Source of the DNA: Mycoplasma imitans ATCC 51306 | GTDB lineage: Bacteria > Bacillota_I > Bacilli_A > Mycoplasmatales > Mycoplasmoidaceae | Assembly: GCF_000518305.1 (NCBI RefSeq) | Contig: NZ_KI912416.1 | Location: forward strand, 94,256-158,255 | Reading direction: 5' to 3' | Length of the DNA: 64,000 nucleotides | In this document: positions 22,086 to 32,278 of the stretch, piece by piece | Position numbering within the stretch: the stretch's first letter is position 1 | How the letters are laid out: every line of letters starts with the position of its first letter | Notes under the pieces: model-generated | The model's database searches: none | What the model was told of the DNA's origin: nothing | Seen by the model: the letters and a program-made list of their open reading frames with translations, nothing else | Made by a program: the position numbers and the translations under genes

Positions 22086-25000
22086 GTGTTTAATTTAATT
22101 AAGAGTGTTATCCGGTCGTTTAAGAAGGCCAAGGTTGCTTTAGTAAGCTTAACGTTTCTAATCTTCTTGTCTTCTTTAACTTATTCTTTGCTTGATAACA
22201 CGAATAAGAATTTAGAAAGCTCGTACGCTTATGTTAATCAAAAGGGTAATGCGGCTGATTTAGTAATTAATGAAAAATATGACTTTGGGACATTACAATT
22301 TGACTCAGATCCGTCAGTTGTGGTGCCAAATCCAAAATCAACTAATACCAACAAAGTTCATATTTTCTTATCACCAGAATCAATCACACCATATTTAAAT
22401 AATATTATTAGCAACGACAGCGCTAATATTTATGCGAATTTGATAAGTTATGAGATAAATTTAAATCCAAATTTGTCAAACCAACAAAGAATTAATATCG
22501 TTCAAAATGAAATTTTAACTGCGTCAAACCGGTTAAAAAATCAGTTACAATCAGACCCTAATGCGCGAATTGACAAGATCTTAAATGAAGAAAAGATTCA
22601 GTTCGAAAGGTACGAATCATTAGATGTTAGTGAGGGTGACTTACAAAAAAAGATCGTTCGAAATAATACTGATTACAAAGTTGATAAATTAGTTTTATAT
22701 GACGGTCAAAATATTAGCAACGCAGGAAATAATTATCAACAAGTTGTAGATGAGTTCCTTAAGCTTAAATCCGAATTTAACAAACTTAGACCTGATGAAG
22801 TGCCAGGTTTTCTCAAGGATAATCAAAGTCTTAAATCAATCTTAAGTCTTGTTTTAACTGGTATTAATGAAAACACGGTTGACCAGAATCTATCTAAGTT
22901 TGTTATAGCGGCTAAAAAAGTCATTAATAACACTCCTTTAGATAATAATGATCTTTTAAGAATTGAAGAGTTCATTGATACAGAAACCAATCCGATTAAT
23001 AACAATTGAAGCGTTAATTTTCAATGGAAATATCAGATTGTTCCATTAAGTATAAGATTAATTAACCCCACCAGTTATTTTGTTATAGTTTCAGCAAGTA
23101 ACTGGAAATATGATCAAGAAAAAGAAAAGAAAGCAACCTTTGAAGATCAAAAAACGATCGACGAATTATTATCGCTTAATGGCGATGCTTTTTTAGAAAA
23201 GTTTAATGCGATTGATGATCGTTATAAGATTCAAATTGATCAGACCAAATACCTTATTCTAGGAGTGGGAATCACCCCAGAGTTTGTTTATCCGATCTAT
23301 AGTTTTACGAACTTTATCCCCAATCCAGTAAACCAAAGAATCTATTACGTAAATGATTATGGTTATTCACGTTTACGTGAAGCTTTTAGTACCAACCCAA
23401 TTGAAACCAACATTGTGGGAAGGTTTGAAAACCGGAATTTAAGTCAAGCCCAACAAAAAGCAGTTCTAAATAAAATTAATCAGTGAGCCGCAGTAAACAT
23501 GTCGTGGCCGCCAAACTTAAAAGCTGCTTATTTTGCCGATGATATTGCGAATATTTTAAATTTAACAGCAGCTCGAACGACATTTATTCCATCGTTATTA
23601 AACACGATTAAAAACACTTCGTTGATGTTAACTGCTATCATTATTTCTTTAGCACTAATGGTAGGGATTTTAATTGTTAAAAACTATATTGAGAAAAACC
23701 GGCAAACGTTAGGAATATTGTTGGCTAACGGATTTAATAAAACTAAGATTAACCTATCAATGGCAATCTTTAGTTTTATTCCCTCGCTGATTGGTGGGAT
23801 GTTTGGGTACATTTTAGGTTTCATCTTACAAAAAGTTGCTATTAATGCGTTTAGCAGTTTCTGATTCATACCCGTCGAATTGAGGCAATTTAGTGCTACT
23901 GCTTTACTCACATCTTTCTTCTTACCCGTGTTAATCTTTGGGGTAACAAGTTTTTTAGTATCCGTATATTTAATGCGGAAAAACGTTGTTGATTCGCTAA
24001 AAAACGATAGTGAATACAAAGTCAGTAAGATTTCGGTTTATATTAAAAAACCGATAGCAATGCTATCGGTAATGGATCGATTTAGAATCTCAATTGCTTT
24101 CAACTCAATGTGAAAGCTATTCTTACTATGTGTATTATCAGCCGCCACGATGATTGTATTAATCTTTTCTTTATCAACACTGAACGTTTATGATAAAGCT
24201 AAAAAAGACACTTTTGGGGCGAACAACTATAAATATTATGTTGATCTAGCTACACCAACTCAACAATCGGGGTTGATTATGTACCAAGAGTTTAAAGATC
24301 TTGGCAAAACTGATCCAATTTTACCTGGATGAGAACAACATAAAAACTATTTCTTATCAAACTCAAGAACAGACCCGAACCAAGCAGGTTGAAACAATGT
24401 CCACATTGTCGGATTAAACGATATTATAGACCAAAATTCTAAGATTACTTACCTTAAAAATTATGTTCAATCAAAGATTGGTTTAGATTATTTAATTGGT
24501 CTAGGAGTGTTGAGTGCTAACCCGTGAAGTTTATCAAGTTCATTGATGCCTTCAAACCAAGCAGCGGCTTCAGAAAAATCGTATGAGATCTTTCTTAGAA
24601 CGATTGCTCAACACGTGTATCCAGATCTAAAAACTCCTGCTAATAACAACCCGAATTATTACATTAAGATTGTATTTAACCCCCAATTAAACCGTAATGA
24701 ATACAAGATTAATGAAGACCAAGCACTAAGTGGTGGGGTATTAAAACCTGAATTTATTCGTTTCTTAATTCAACAATTTGAAAACATTTCAAATAATACC
24801 TACGGTTTAGTAGATTACAAGATTACGTATAATGTAATCGGCTTAGGTGCAAAAACAATAGGGAATTTAGAAACTAAACAATCACCTAAATATGCTTATA
24901 CAAGAATTGATGCAGTAACTAATAACGATAAGAAATTCCAAATCAGGGGAATAAAGAATTGAATTAAAACTACGAAGTTAGATGAGGTGGATCGTAACAA

Positions 25001-26171
25001 TTATTTAGGTCCAATTTTGTATAACAAAAACAACGTAGTTCTTAATGAAGAATTGTTTAAAAAAACCGATTATAATCCGATTATTATAAATGAATTCGTT
25101 GCTAAAGATAATGATTGAAAAATTGGAGATACGATCGATTTTACAATCCAAAACAGGGTTGATCGAATTTCGGATAAATTAAATATTATTAATCACGATG
25201 ATTATGTAAAAAATCAAAAAGTTAAATTTAGGGTAATTGATATCTCAAGTTCGGCTAGAGATAACGAGATCTATACATCTTATGATTTGGCAAATAAACT
25301 TTTAGGGTTTAGTGATTTCGAAATTAAAAACCAATTACCGTTTAATGGTTACTTCTCTGATGATTTAGATGCTTTTGAACGTTCAACTCCGTTGTTTTCA
25401 GAATCTGGTTTATTTCCTTCAACATCTAACTTTTCAGAAGATAATAAGCAACTACAAAAGATTATTCGCAACAGTATTCTTAACTATTATTCATCTTTAG
25501 ACCCAGTAATGTCTTATGATCAATTATCAACCACTAAGCAAGCATATGTTGATGATTACAAGGCGTTGCTAGTTGCTCTTGGTGAAGTTAAAAATCTTGA
25601 TAATCCTAATTTTCATACTTGAACATTATTAAAACCAACTGATCAAGATATTGCTCAATACATCAAAAAGTTAGTAACAGTGTATGGTTCATTGCCATAT
25701 AACACGATGATTAACTACTTGTATAACAGTAGTTCAAACCAAACCATATTTGAGAACATTTCAAAAACATCATTAACGATTCAAAACGTGATTATTGCAA
25801 TGATTGTTCCAATTGTTACGTTAATTGTTATTTTGATTTCAAATATGTTGATTGATGAACTAAAAAAGATTGCTATCAGAATGAAAGCACTTGGTTTTTC
25901 TGATCGAGCTATCATTCTTTCATTCTTATCAATTTATATCCCCGTTTTCATTTTTGGGTTATTAGTTGGAGGACCAATCTCGTTAATCTTAGTTAACATT
26001 TATAATTTAATCATTTTAAAATCAGCTTCAATCGCACTATTTACCACAATTAGTATTATCCACATATTAGGTGCGCTAGCTGGGGTGATGGGGATATTTT
26101 CAATCTCGTTCTTTACGAATTGATACACTTTAAGAAAGATGAAGATTGCTCAAGAGATTAAAAATTATTAA
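22086..26171 (+). CDS. Very large FtsX/MacB-type ABC permease
   Basis: A 1361-residue membrane protein, open throughout when UGA is Trp (more than ten UGA codons). A first helix at ~17-37 is followed by ~480 extracytoplasmic residues, then helix clusters near 500-640 and 670-700, a second large soluble region of ~500 residues, and a final helix set at ~1230-1350. The last set contains a stretch like K-A-L-G-F-S-D-R-A-I-I, the FtsX-type coupling motif M-K-A-L-G. Duplicated FtsX domains with big external domains resemble lipoprotein- or peptide-handling MacB/LolC-like permeases. The start is GTG at 22086. The cognate ATPase follows 9 bases later. Substrate unknown. Confidence 0.8.
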
Positions 26172-26180
26172 TGAATTATT

Positions 26181-27674
26181 ATGTCGAATTTTCAGTTCAC
26201 TAAACAGATTGAAGAGGCTAAAATTGCTATTGAACTAGATTATATTAGTCTTGACTGGGATCAACCAACAGTCTTTTTTGTCGATAATTTCGGAGATTTT
26301 AATAATATCTATAACTCTTATATCGGTAATGTAATTTATTACATGCGACAAAAGACTGAAGCAGTTTGTTCATTAAGACCCAACTTTAGAATACAAGTTA
26401 ATAGTTTTTGTAACAACTTACTTTCATTAAAGCAAGCTTTAGATAACAACTATGGTAAGATGTTTTGTTATGACAATTACCAAACTAAGCAAAAACAATA
26501 TTTAGTTAGAAAATTCATTGATTACGTTAATGATTTAAGCAATCAATTAATTTATCAGATTAACGATTATATTTTTGAATTAAAACAAAAGAAACGATCA
26601 GTTGAAAGAAAACAGTATGTAAGAACGTCACAGGAGTATGAAGCCTTGCTTAATCAAGAATCTGCAGTGATGATTGATTATTTCAAAAAGCTAGAACAAC
26701 ACGTTTCTGACGATGCTTATTTAGGTAATGGTTGATTGAAAAAAACAAAGATTTCAATCAAACAAAGAGAAGAAAAAATTAAAGACTTTTTTAAGTTGTT
26801 ACACCTTAAGAATTTTGCTAAGGTTAAGTTAGCAAATATTTATAAAAAAATCGATAAATTTAAACAAAATCAAGAAACAGCTTTTTGAAATTTAGAAGTA
26901 AGTAAAGTTGAGATTTTAAACAAACCACATAAGGTGCGACAAGCTAACCCGATACGTCCTGATTTTGTTATTGATCTAAAGAATGTTTCAAAATATTATT
27001 CAAATGGAGTAAAAACTACCAAGGTATTAAAAAACGTAAACTTGCAAGTTCCTTGAGGAGAGTTTGTTGTTATTCTAGGTCCGTCTGGTAGTGGTAAAAC
27101 AACTTTATTAAACATTATTTCGGGCATGGACCGCGCCAGCAGTGGAACTACTTTTGTTGCGAATAAGAATTTAATTGGATTTTCAGATACCCAATTAACT
27201 AAATTTAGACAAGAAAACATCGGTTATATCTTCCAACAATATGGATTGTTACCTAACTTAAACGTTAAGGAAAATATTGAAATTGGTGCATTTTTACAAA
27301 GGGATGCTTCTAAACGTAAAGATATTGATGAGTTGCTAAAAAGTATCGGAATGTATGAACAACGAAATAAGTTGCCTACTGAACTTTCAGGTGGTCAGCA
27401 ACAAAGAGTGTCAATTGCTAGAGCTATTGCTAAAAACCCGACAATCATTTTTGGGGACGAACCTACCGGTGCTTTAGATGAAGAGATGACTCAGGTTGTT
27501 TTAGAAGAATTTGTGGAAATTAACAAGAAAAACAAAACAACTTTAATTATTGTTACTCACAACCCATTGATAGCAGATATTGCAACAATGGTAATTAGAG
27601 TAGGTGATGGTACAATTAAGTCAGTTACTAGAAACGAAAACCCTAAATCAGTTAGAGAAATAAATTGAGGTTAG
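26181..27674 (+). CDS. MacB/LolD-type ABC ATPase with long N-terminal extension
   Basis: A 497-residue protein. Residues ~270-497 are a standard ATPase: Walker A GPSGSGKT at ~300-307, Q-loop F-Q-Q-Y-G-L-L-P, signature L-S-G-G-Q-Q-Q-R, Walker B I-I-F-G-D-E-P-T-G-A-L-D and H-loop T-H-N. The first ~265 residues are an unrelated, charged, largely helical extension not found in LolD/MacB ATPases; it may dock onto the giant permease. ATG 26181 lies 9 bases after the permease stop. UGA codons inside the extension and before the stop are read as Trp. Confidence 0.85.
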
Positions 27675-27800
27675 TAGGTTATACATAAATAAAGTTTGGT
27701 ATATAGTTAACAAACCTTTTATTAACTTTTTTTATTTTTTACGTTTTTTCTTAATTTTTTACATAGCTTAAATAGGAAAACATAAGAAAATGAAGGTTAA

Positions 27801-28205
27801 ATTAAATCTTGTATAAAGTCATTCATTAATTCAAAAGAAAAGTTGATATAAATTTACTAAAAATAAGGTAAAGAGAATCAAAATATTATAAGAAAAAATG
27901 AAATAACTAGAAAAATTTATTGATGATGTTGTTAAATAAACAGATATAGAAAACGCTAAAGAATCATTAATCTTACCATTCGTCATCAAGAGATTGCTTT
28001 AAGTATTGGTTAACCACGAGTATAAGAAATAACTAAAACTTTTGTGAGAAATTCTGATAATAAAAAGGCTTGTGATAAGGATTTATATAAATGAAATGTC
28101 AAGCAACAAATATCATATTTTCTGTAGAAATTGAGATTGCTCAACAAAAACCAGGACTGGAATCTTACAAAAATGCAAAAGAATTACCGATAAAATTAGT
28201 GTTTG
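27801..28205 (+). mobile_element. Decayed left end of an IS256-family element
   Basis: Bases 27801-27900 resemble, with scattered changes, the left end of the IS at 63.67-63.75 kb (T-T-G-T-x-T-A-A-A followed by T-T-A-A-T-T-C-A-A-A-A). From ATG 27898 the translation, with several in-frame TAA codons, follows that transposase. M-K-x-L-E-K-F-I matches M-K-Q-I-Q-K-L-I, V-L-V-N-H-E-Y matches A-L-V-D-G-E-H, and R-N-S-D-N-K-K matches R-E-N-A-D-N-D. Most stops equal CAA to TAA changes, and one or more frameshifts are present. No right end was found, so only an N-terminal remnant survives. Confidence 0.65.
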
Positions 28206-28671
28206 ATTTCTTTCGTTAGTTTCGTTCTTTATGTTAGCGGAAGCAAAACTTTTATCAATAAGATTTCATAATTAATGATAGTAAATAAATAAAATTCGTT
28301 TAATAACAATATTAACGAGCTGACTAGATTTAATTTTCTCATTAATAAGAAACATTAATAATCGTTTAATTTCTTATGTGAGTCGATTATATACTAGGCA
28401 TAGGGTTCTCAAAATGTCGTATTAATGCTCATAAAATTTCATTTATAAATTTTGAATAAAAATTACGAGATCTCGCAAGTTAATAGACCAATATTTAAAT
28501 AAAAAAATTTAAAATAGTAATACATAAATAAATAACAAAAATATATTGAGTTTAGGGCTGTTTAGCGATCATTAAAAGGTATGGTAATCTTTCATAAAAT
28601 GTCCGTACTTTTAGAAAAAATGAATTTGAATTATAGTTTTGTCGAATAAATAGTTTAAGGTTATTAACATT
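28206..28671. other. Non-coding, AT-rich, probably decayed sequence
   Basis: No frame gives a recognisable protein and stops are dense on both strands. It lies between the IS relic and the first paralogous lipoprotein and should contain that gene's promoter. Confidence 0.4.
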
Positions 28672-29571
28672 ATGAAGTCTTATAACAAAATTAAAAGGTT
28701 GAAAGGTACCATTTTAGCACTAGCAATCCCGTCAATATTCCTAAGTAGTTGTTCTGCTCTTACATTAACAAGACAAAGCTTTGCAGATCCAAATAAAGAT
28801 AGTAATCCGAATACAACTAATCCAGAAGGATCTAATGATAGTCAAAACCCAAGTCAACGATTCACACCCGATCCAACCAGTCCGATTCAACCGTTTGTTG
28901 AAAATCCTAAACCTGCATTTTTAAGTGTTACCATAAAACCTAATGAAATGCAGAATACAAATTTAGTTGGTGCAGATAGATCAAATGTTGTTGTTGATTT
29001 ATCAGACAATAACATCACGTTGAATAAACCATTTCAGGTTAAATTCACTGGATTAACAACATTAAAACTTTTAAACACAATTTTAAAAAGTCCATCTTTA
29101 TACAGTCCTAATCTTATCTTTACAGATAGAGATGGAAACTGAAAACGTAATGGTGATGAAAACCTAATTTACATTAGTAGCGGCACTCAAGCAGGAAAAG
29201 CTGTCACGTTATTAAATTTTATTCTTAATAGTAGTGAATACGCAAAATTTAATAACCTAATAAGAATTAATAACGTTAAGCCAAATATTATTACTAGAAT
29301 CGATCCTTCGAATCGAAACTTGCCAATTTTAGCTTCGTACGATGGATCTGATTTTTCAACTAGCAACTTTGTAACAAATAGCTACTTGCAATTTAATCTA
29401 CTTGTTCAAAATAGTAATAATCCGTTCACAATTAATGAAGAAACCAGAACAATTACTTTTGACAACTTAACTTTAGAAAAGAGAGTTTATACACGCAATA
29501 ATGATTCTGTAACTTCAGTAAGAAACTGAATATTAGCTTTAGGAAGATTTACTATTTACAACGCTTTTTAG
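28672..29571 (+). CDS. Surface lipoprotein, paralog A
   Basis: A 299-residue lipoprotein with signal M-K-S-Y-N-K-I-K-R, a hydrophobic core and L-S-S-C (Cys ~27). A short N/P/S-rich linker (~40-85) leads to a ~210-residue domain ending L-G-R-F-T-I-Y-N-A-F. The next gene encodes a close paralog over signal and C-terminal domain. The signal and linker style recall VlhA-type mycoplasma adhesins, but the C-terminal domain was not recognised and no trinucleotide repeat tract precedes the gene. UGA codons at ~29140 and ~29526 are read as Trp. Confidence 0.75.
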
Positions 29572-29810
29572 ATAAATTTTTCTTTTAAAAACAGCTTTTA
29601 TGATTCGTTAATTACTTAACCAAAAAATTTAAAATATAATTATACAATCATTATATAATATAGATATAGATTAGAATTGGAGGGTTATTAACTATTATTA
29701 AATAATTTAAGGTTATCCTTAAAAAACCATTATTTATGATGTGCTTATTGACTTGCGCATTTGATTTTTAAAAATGTTTTTTGGTAATAATAGTTAAACT
29801 AACAAATATT

Positions 29811-30923
29811 ATGAATTTTATTAGAAAGAATAGCAAAATTAAAAGGTTTACTGGTGCAATTTTAGCGTTATCAATTCCATCAATTTTATTAAGCAGTTGT
29901 TCAACTCTTACGCTAACCAGAAAAAGTTTTACAGATCCATCTACACCTACTAATCCAAATTTAAATAATCCAAGTCAGCCTGACAACCCAAATACAGTTA
30001 GTCCTAACAGACCTAACCCAACAAATCCATTAACCCCAAGTCAACCAAACATAACTAATCCATTAAACCCAAGTGAACCTGGAACTATTACTCCAATTAA
30101 TCCAAGTCAACCAGGAAATACAAGTCCGATTTCGCCATCAGAACCTAACAACCCAAATCCAGTTAACCCTAACCAATCAAGTAACCAAAATCCAGTTACT
30201 CCATCTAATCCTAATTCAATTTCTCCAACTCAACCACCAGTTGTAAATCCATCTCCAAATTCAAACCCATCTGCTTTAACTGTAACAGTAGACCCTAGCC
30301 AAATGACGCACACAGAATTACCTGGTGCTGATAGATCGACTGTTGTAATTAACTTAGCAGATAACAACATTACGTTGAGAACCCCTTTATTTAACCAAAT
30401 TCCAAGTGTATCAACATTACAATTACTAAAAACTTTATTAAGAGGGAATCCAAGCACAACTGATTCAAATTTCATTTTTACAAATAAAGAATTTCCTAAC
30501 TGAGTAAAAAACACAGATAAAAACTGGTTTATTATAAGTAACCGTAATGAATCTAATAATAAAATAGTAACCTTATTAAACTTTGTTTTAAACAGCACTG
30601 AATACCAAAAGATAAACGGACTAGTAACAATTAATAATAACAGACCATTTGTTATTACAAGAATCGATCCAACGGATTCTAATTTAATTCTTTTAGCTTC
30701 ATTCTATTCTTCTAACAGCAACCTAAATAACAGCTACTTACAGTTTAATGTATCTGCTAAGGATGGCAGACCACCTTACTCAATTGATGAAGCTAACCGC
30801 TCAATTACTTTTGATAATTTAACTTTAGAAAAGAGAATTTACCCAGATAGCAATAACTCTACCACAACTGTAAGAAACTGAATGGTATCATTGGGAAGAT
30901 TCACAATATACAACGCTTTTTAG
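29811..30923 (+). CDS. Surface lipoprotein, paralog B, with proline-rich repeats
   Basis: A 370-residue lipoprotein. ATG 29811 is chosen because the signal (K-I-K-R-F-T-G-A-I-L-A-L, then L-S-S-C, Cys 30) then aligns with paralog A; an in-frame TTG lies 30 bases upstream. Residues ~45-155 are imperfect repeats built on N-P-x-x-P-S-x-P, far longer than the linker in paralog A. The C-terminal ~210 residues share G-A-D-R-S-x-V-V-x-x-L-x-D-N-N-I-T-L and the final G-R-F-T-I-Y-N-A-F with paralog A. Function unknown; a surface antigen is likely. Confidence 0.75.
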
Positions 30924-30952
30924 TTTAAAAGCATAGAATAAACCAAGTTAAG

Positions 30953-30985
30953 AATTTAATAGATCGCAATCTATTAAATTTTTTT
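30953..30985 (+). terminator. Terminator after lipoprotein paralog B
   Basis: AATTTAATAGAT (30953-30964) pairs perfectly with ATCTATTAAATT (30969-30980) around CGCA and is followed by a T-run. Confidence 0.85.
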
Positions 30986-31227
30986 ACGTTCTTTTAAAAA
31001 AAATTACATATCTTTTATAGGTTTAAGAAAATTGATCAATATTTAATAATGCAAGCTTGTTTTATTATGAACGAGTTATTTAGAGCAAAACAAAAGATTG
31101 TGTAAAATTTTGAAATATTCAAAAATCTGAGGTTTAAAATTTGTTGTTTAAAATCGGATTATTTTATCAAACAAGTTAGATTAATAGAAATTAAAAATTT
31201 ATAATTTATAATTTTTACTAATAACAT

Positions 31228-31695
31228 ATGGATATTAGAATCGGCCAAGGCTTTGATAGCCACAAACTTAAAAATAAGAAAAACAACCAGATTTTTCTGG
31301 GTGGAATTCCTGTAAAGACAGATCAACAAGTGATTGCAAATTCAGATGGCGACGTAGTACTTCACGCTTTAAGTGATGCTGTGTTGGGATGCGGCAGCTT
31401 TGGTGATATCGGTATGTACTTCAACGAAAATGATTCAGCTAATAAAGACTTGGATTCTAAAACAATCTTAAATTACTGTTTAAAGCTAATTAAAAAGCTT
31501 AAGTTAGATTTTGTTAATATCGATTTAACGATATTTGCTGAAGATATCAGAATTGATCCAATTAGATTAGAGATAAAAAGTTCTTTAATGAAATTAACTG
31601 GATGTAATTCTGTTAACGTAAAAGCTAAAAGCTACGAAGAACCAAGAAATGAAATTGCTTGTTCGTGTGTGGTTTTAATGAATACTAATAAATAG
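31228..31695 (+). CDS. ispF: 2-C-methyl-D-erythritol 2,4-cyclodiphosphate synthase
   Basis: A 155-residue MEP-pathway enzyme forming the cyclic diphosphate from the IspE product. The metal site D-S-H (G-F-D-S-H, ~8-12) and the S-D-G-D-V-V-L-H-A-L-S-D-A block with the second His are intact, as is G-D-I-G near 70. The C-terminal cytidine-binding loop, normally K-A-T-T-T-E plus a G-F loop, reads K-A-K-S-Y-E-E-P-R-N and is several residues shorter. A TATAAT at 31207-31212 may drive it together with hpt, which starts 11 bases after its stop. ispE lies ~22 kb away. Confidence 0.92.
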   Translation: MDIRIGQGFDSHKLKNKKNNQIFLGGIPVKTDQQVIANSDGDVVLHALSDAVLGCGSFGDIGMYFNENDSANKDLDSKTILNYCLKLIKKLKLDFVNIDLTIFAEDIRIDPIRLEIKSSLMKLTGCNSVNVKAKSYEEPRNEIACSCVVLMNTNK

Positions 31696-31706
31696 ATAAT
31701 AGGATT

Positions 31707-32252
31707 ATGGCAAAGTTAAACTACACGATTGAAAAAATTTTAATTACGAACGAACAAATTAATGAAGCTGCAGTAAAAGCTGCAAATTGAATTAATAAAA
31801 CTTACAAAGATGATGAAATCGTTTTAGTGGGAATCTTAAAAGGGTGCATACCTTTTATTGGTAAGATTATAGATAAAATTGAATGCGAAGTGATTATGGA
31901 TTTTATGACTTTAAGTTCATTCAAGGGTGAAACCAAATCACAAGGCACTCCAAAAATCGTTATGGACTTAGCTTATGACGTTAAGGATAAAAACGTTTTA
32001 TTAGTTGAAGATATTATTGATAGCGGTCATACAATCAAAATTGTTTTAGATTTATTAAAACAAAGAGGTGCTAAATCAGTTAAACTATTAACTTTTTTAG
32101 ATAAACCTTCCGGTCGCAAGGTTGATATCAAAGCAGATTATGTGTGCTTTGAGGTTCCACACGGCTTTTTAGTTGGCTTTGGACTTGATTACAAAGACAA
32201 ATTAAGAAATCTTCCTTACGTAGCGCACATGGCGTTAAATGATAAAAAATAA
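31707..32252 (+). CDS. hpt: Hypoxanthine phosphoribosyltransferase
   Basis: A 181-residue purine salvage enzyme joining hypoxanthine or guanine to PRPP. The PRPP-binding motif V-L-L-V-E-D-I-I-D-S-G-H-T lies near 108-120, with the early L-K-G-C-I-P-F loop. A late F-G-L-D-Y motif binds the base. One UGA near the N-terminus is read as Trp. ftsH starts 26 bases downstream. The hpt-ftsH order is widely conserved in Firmicutes and supports both calls. Confidence 0.95.
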
Positions 32253-32264
32253 AGATTTATAAAC

Positions 32265-32270
32265 TATAAT
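32265..32270 (+). promoter_or_regulatory. Putative -10 element at ftsH
   Basis: TATAAT ends 8 bases before the ftsH ATG. Transcription starting the usual distance downstream would give a leaderless or nearly leaderless ftsH mRNA. Confidence 0.35.
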
Positions 32271-32278
32271 AATTCAAT

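Noticed and set aside
27898..28200. Similarity of the degenerate reading E-N-A-K-E-S-L-I-L-P-F to the N-terminus of type I restriction HsdR proteins
   Set aside because: The same stretch, with its neighbours before and after, aligns better and over a longer distance with the IS256-type transposase start at 63.75 kb, including upstream non-coding sequence.
29781..29810. Upstream TTG start for lipoprotein paralog B
   Set aside because: It would add ten residues before the signal peptide; the ATG at 29811 aligns the signal with paralog A.
28672..30923. Calling the lipoprotein pair true vlhA haemagglutinin genes
   Set aside because: Signal and linker style are similar, but there is no GAA-type repeat tract upstream and the C-terminal domain does not match what I know of VlhA.
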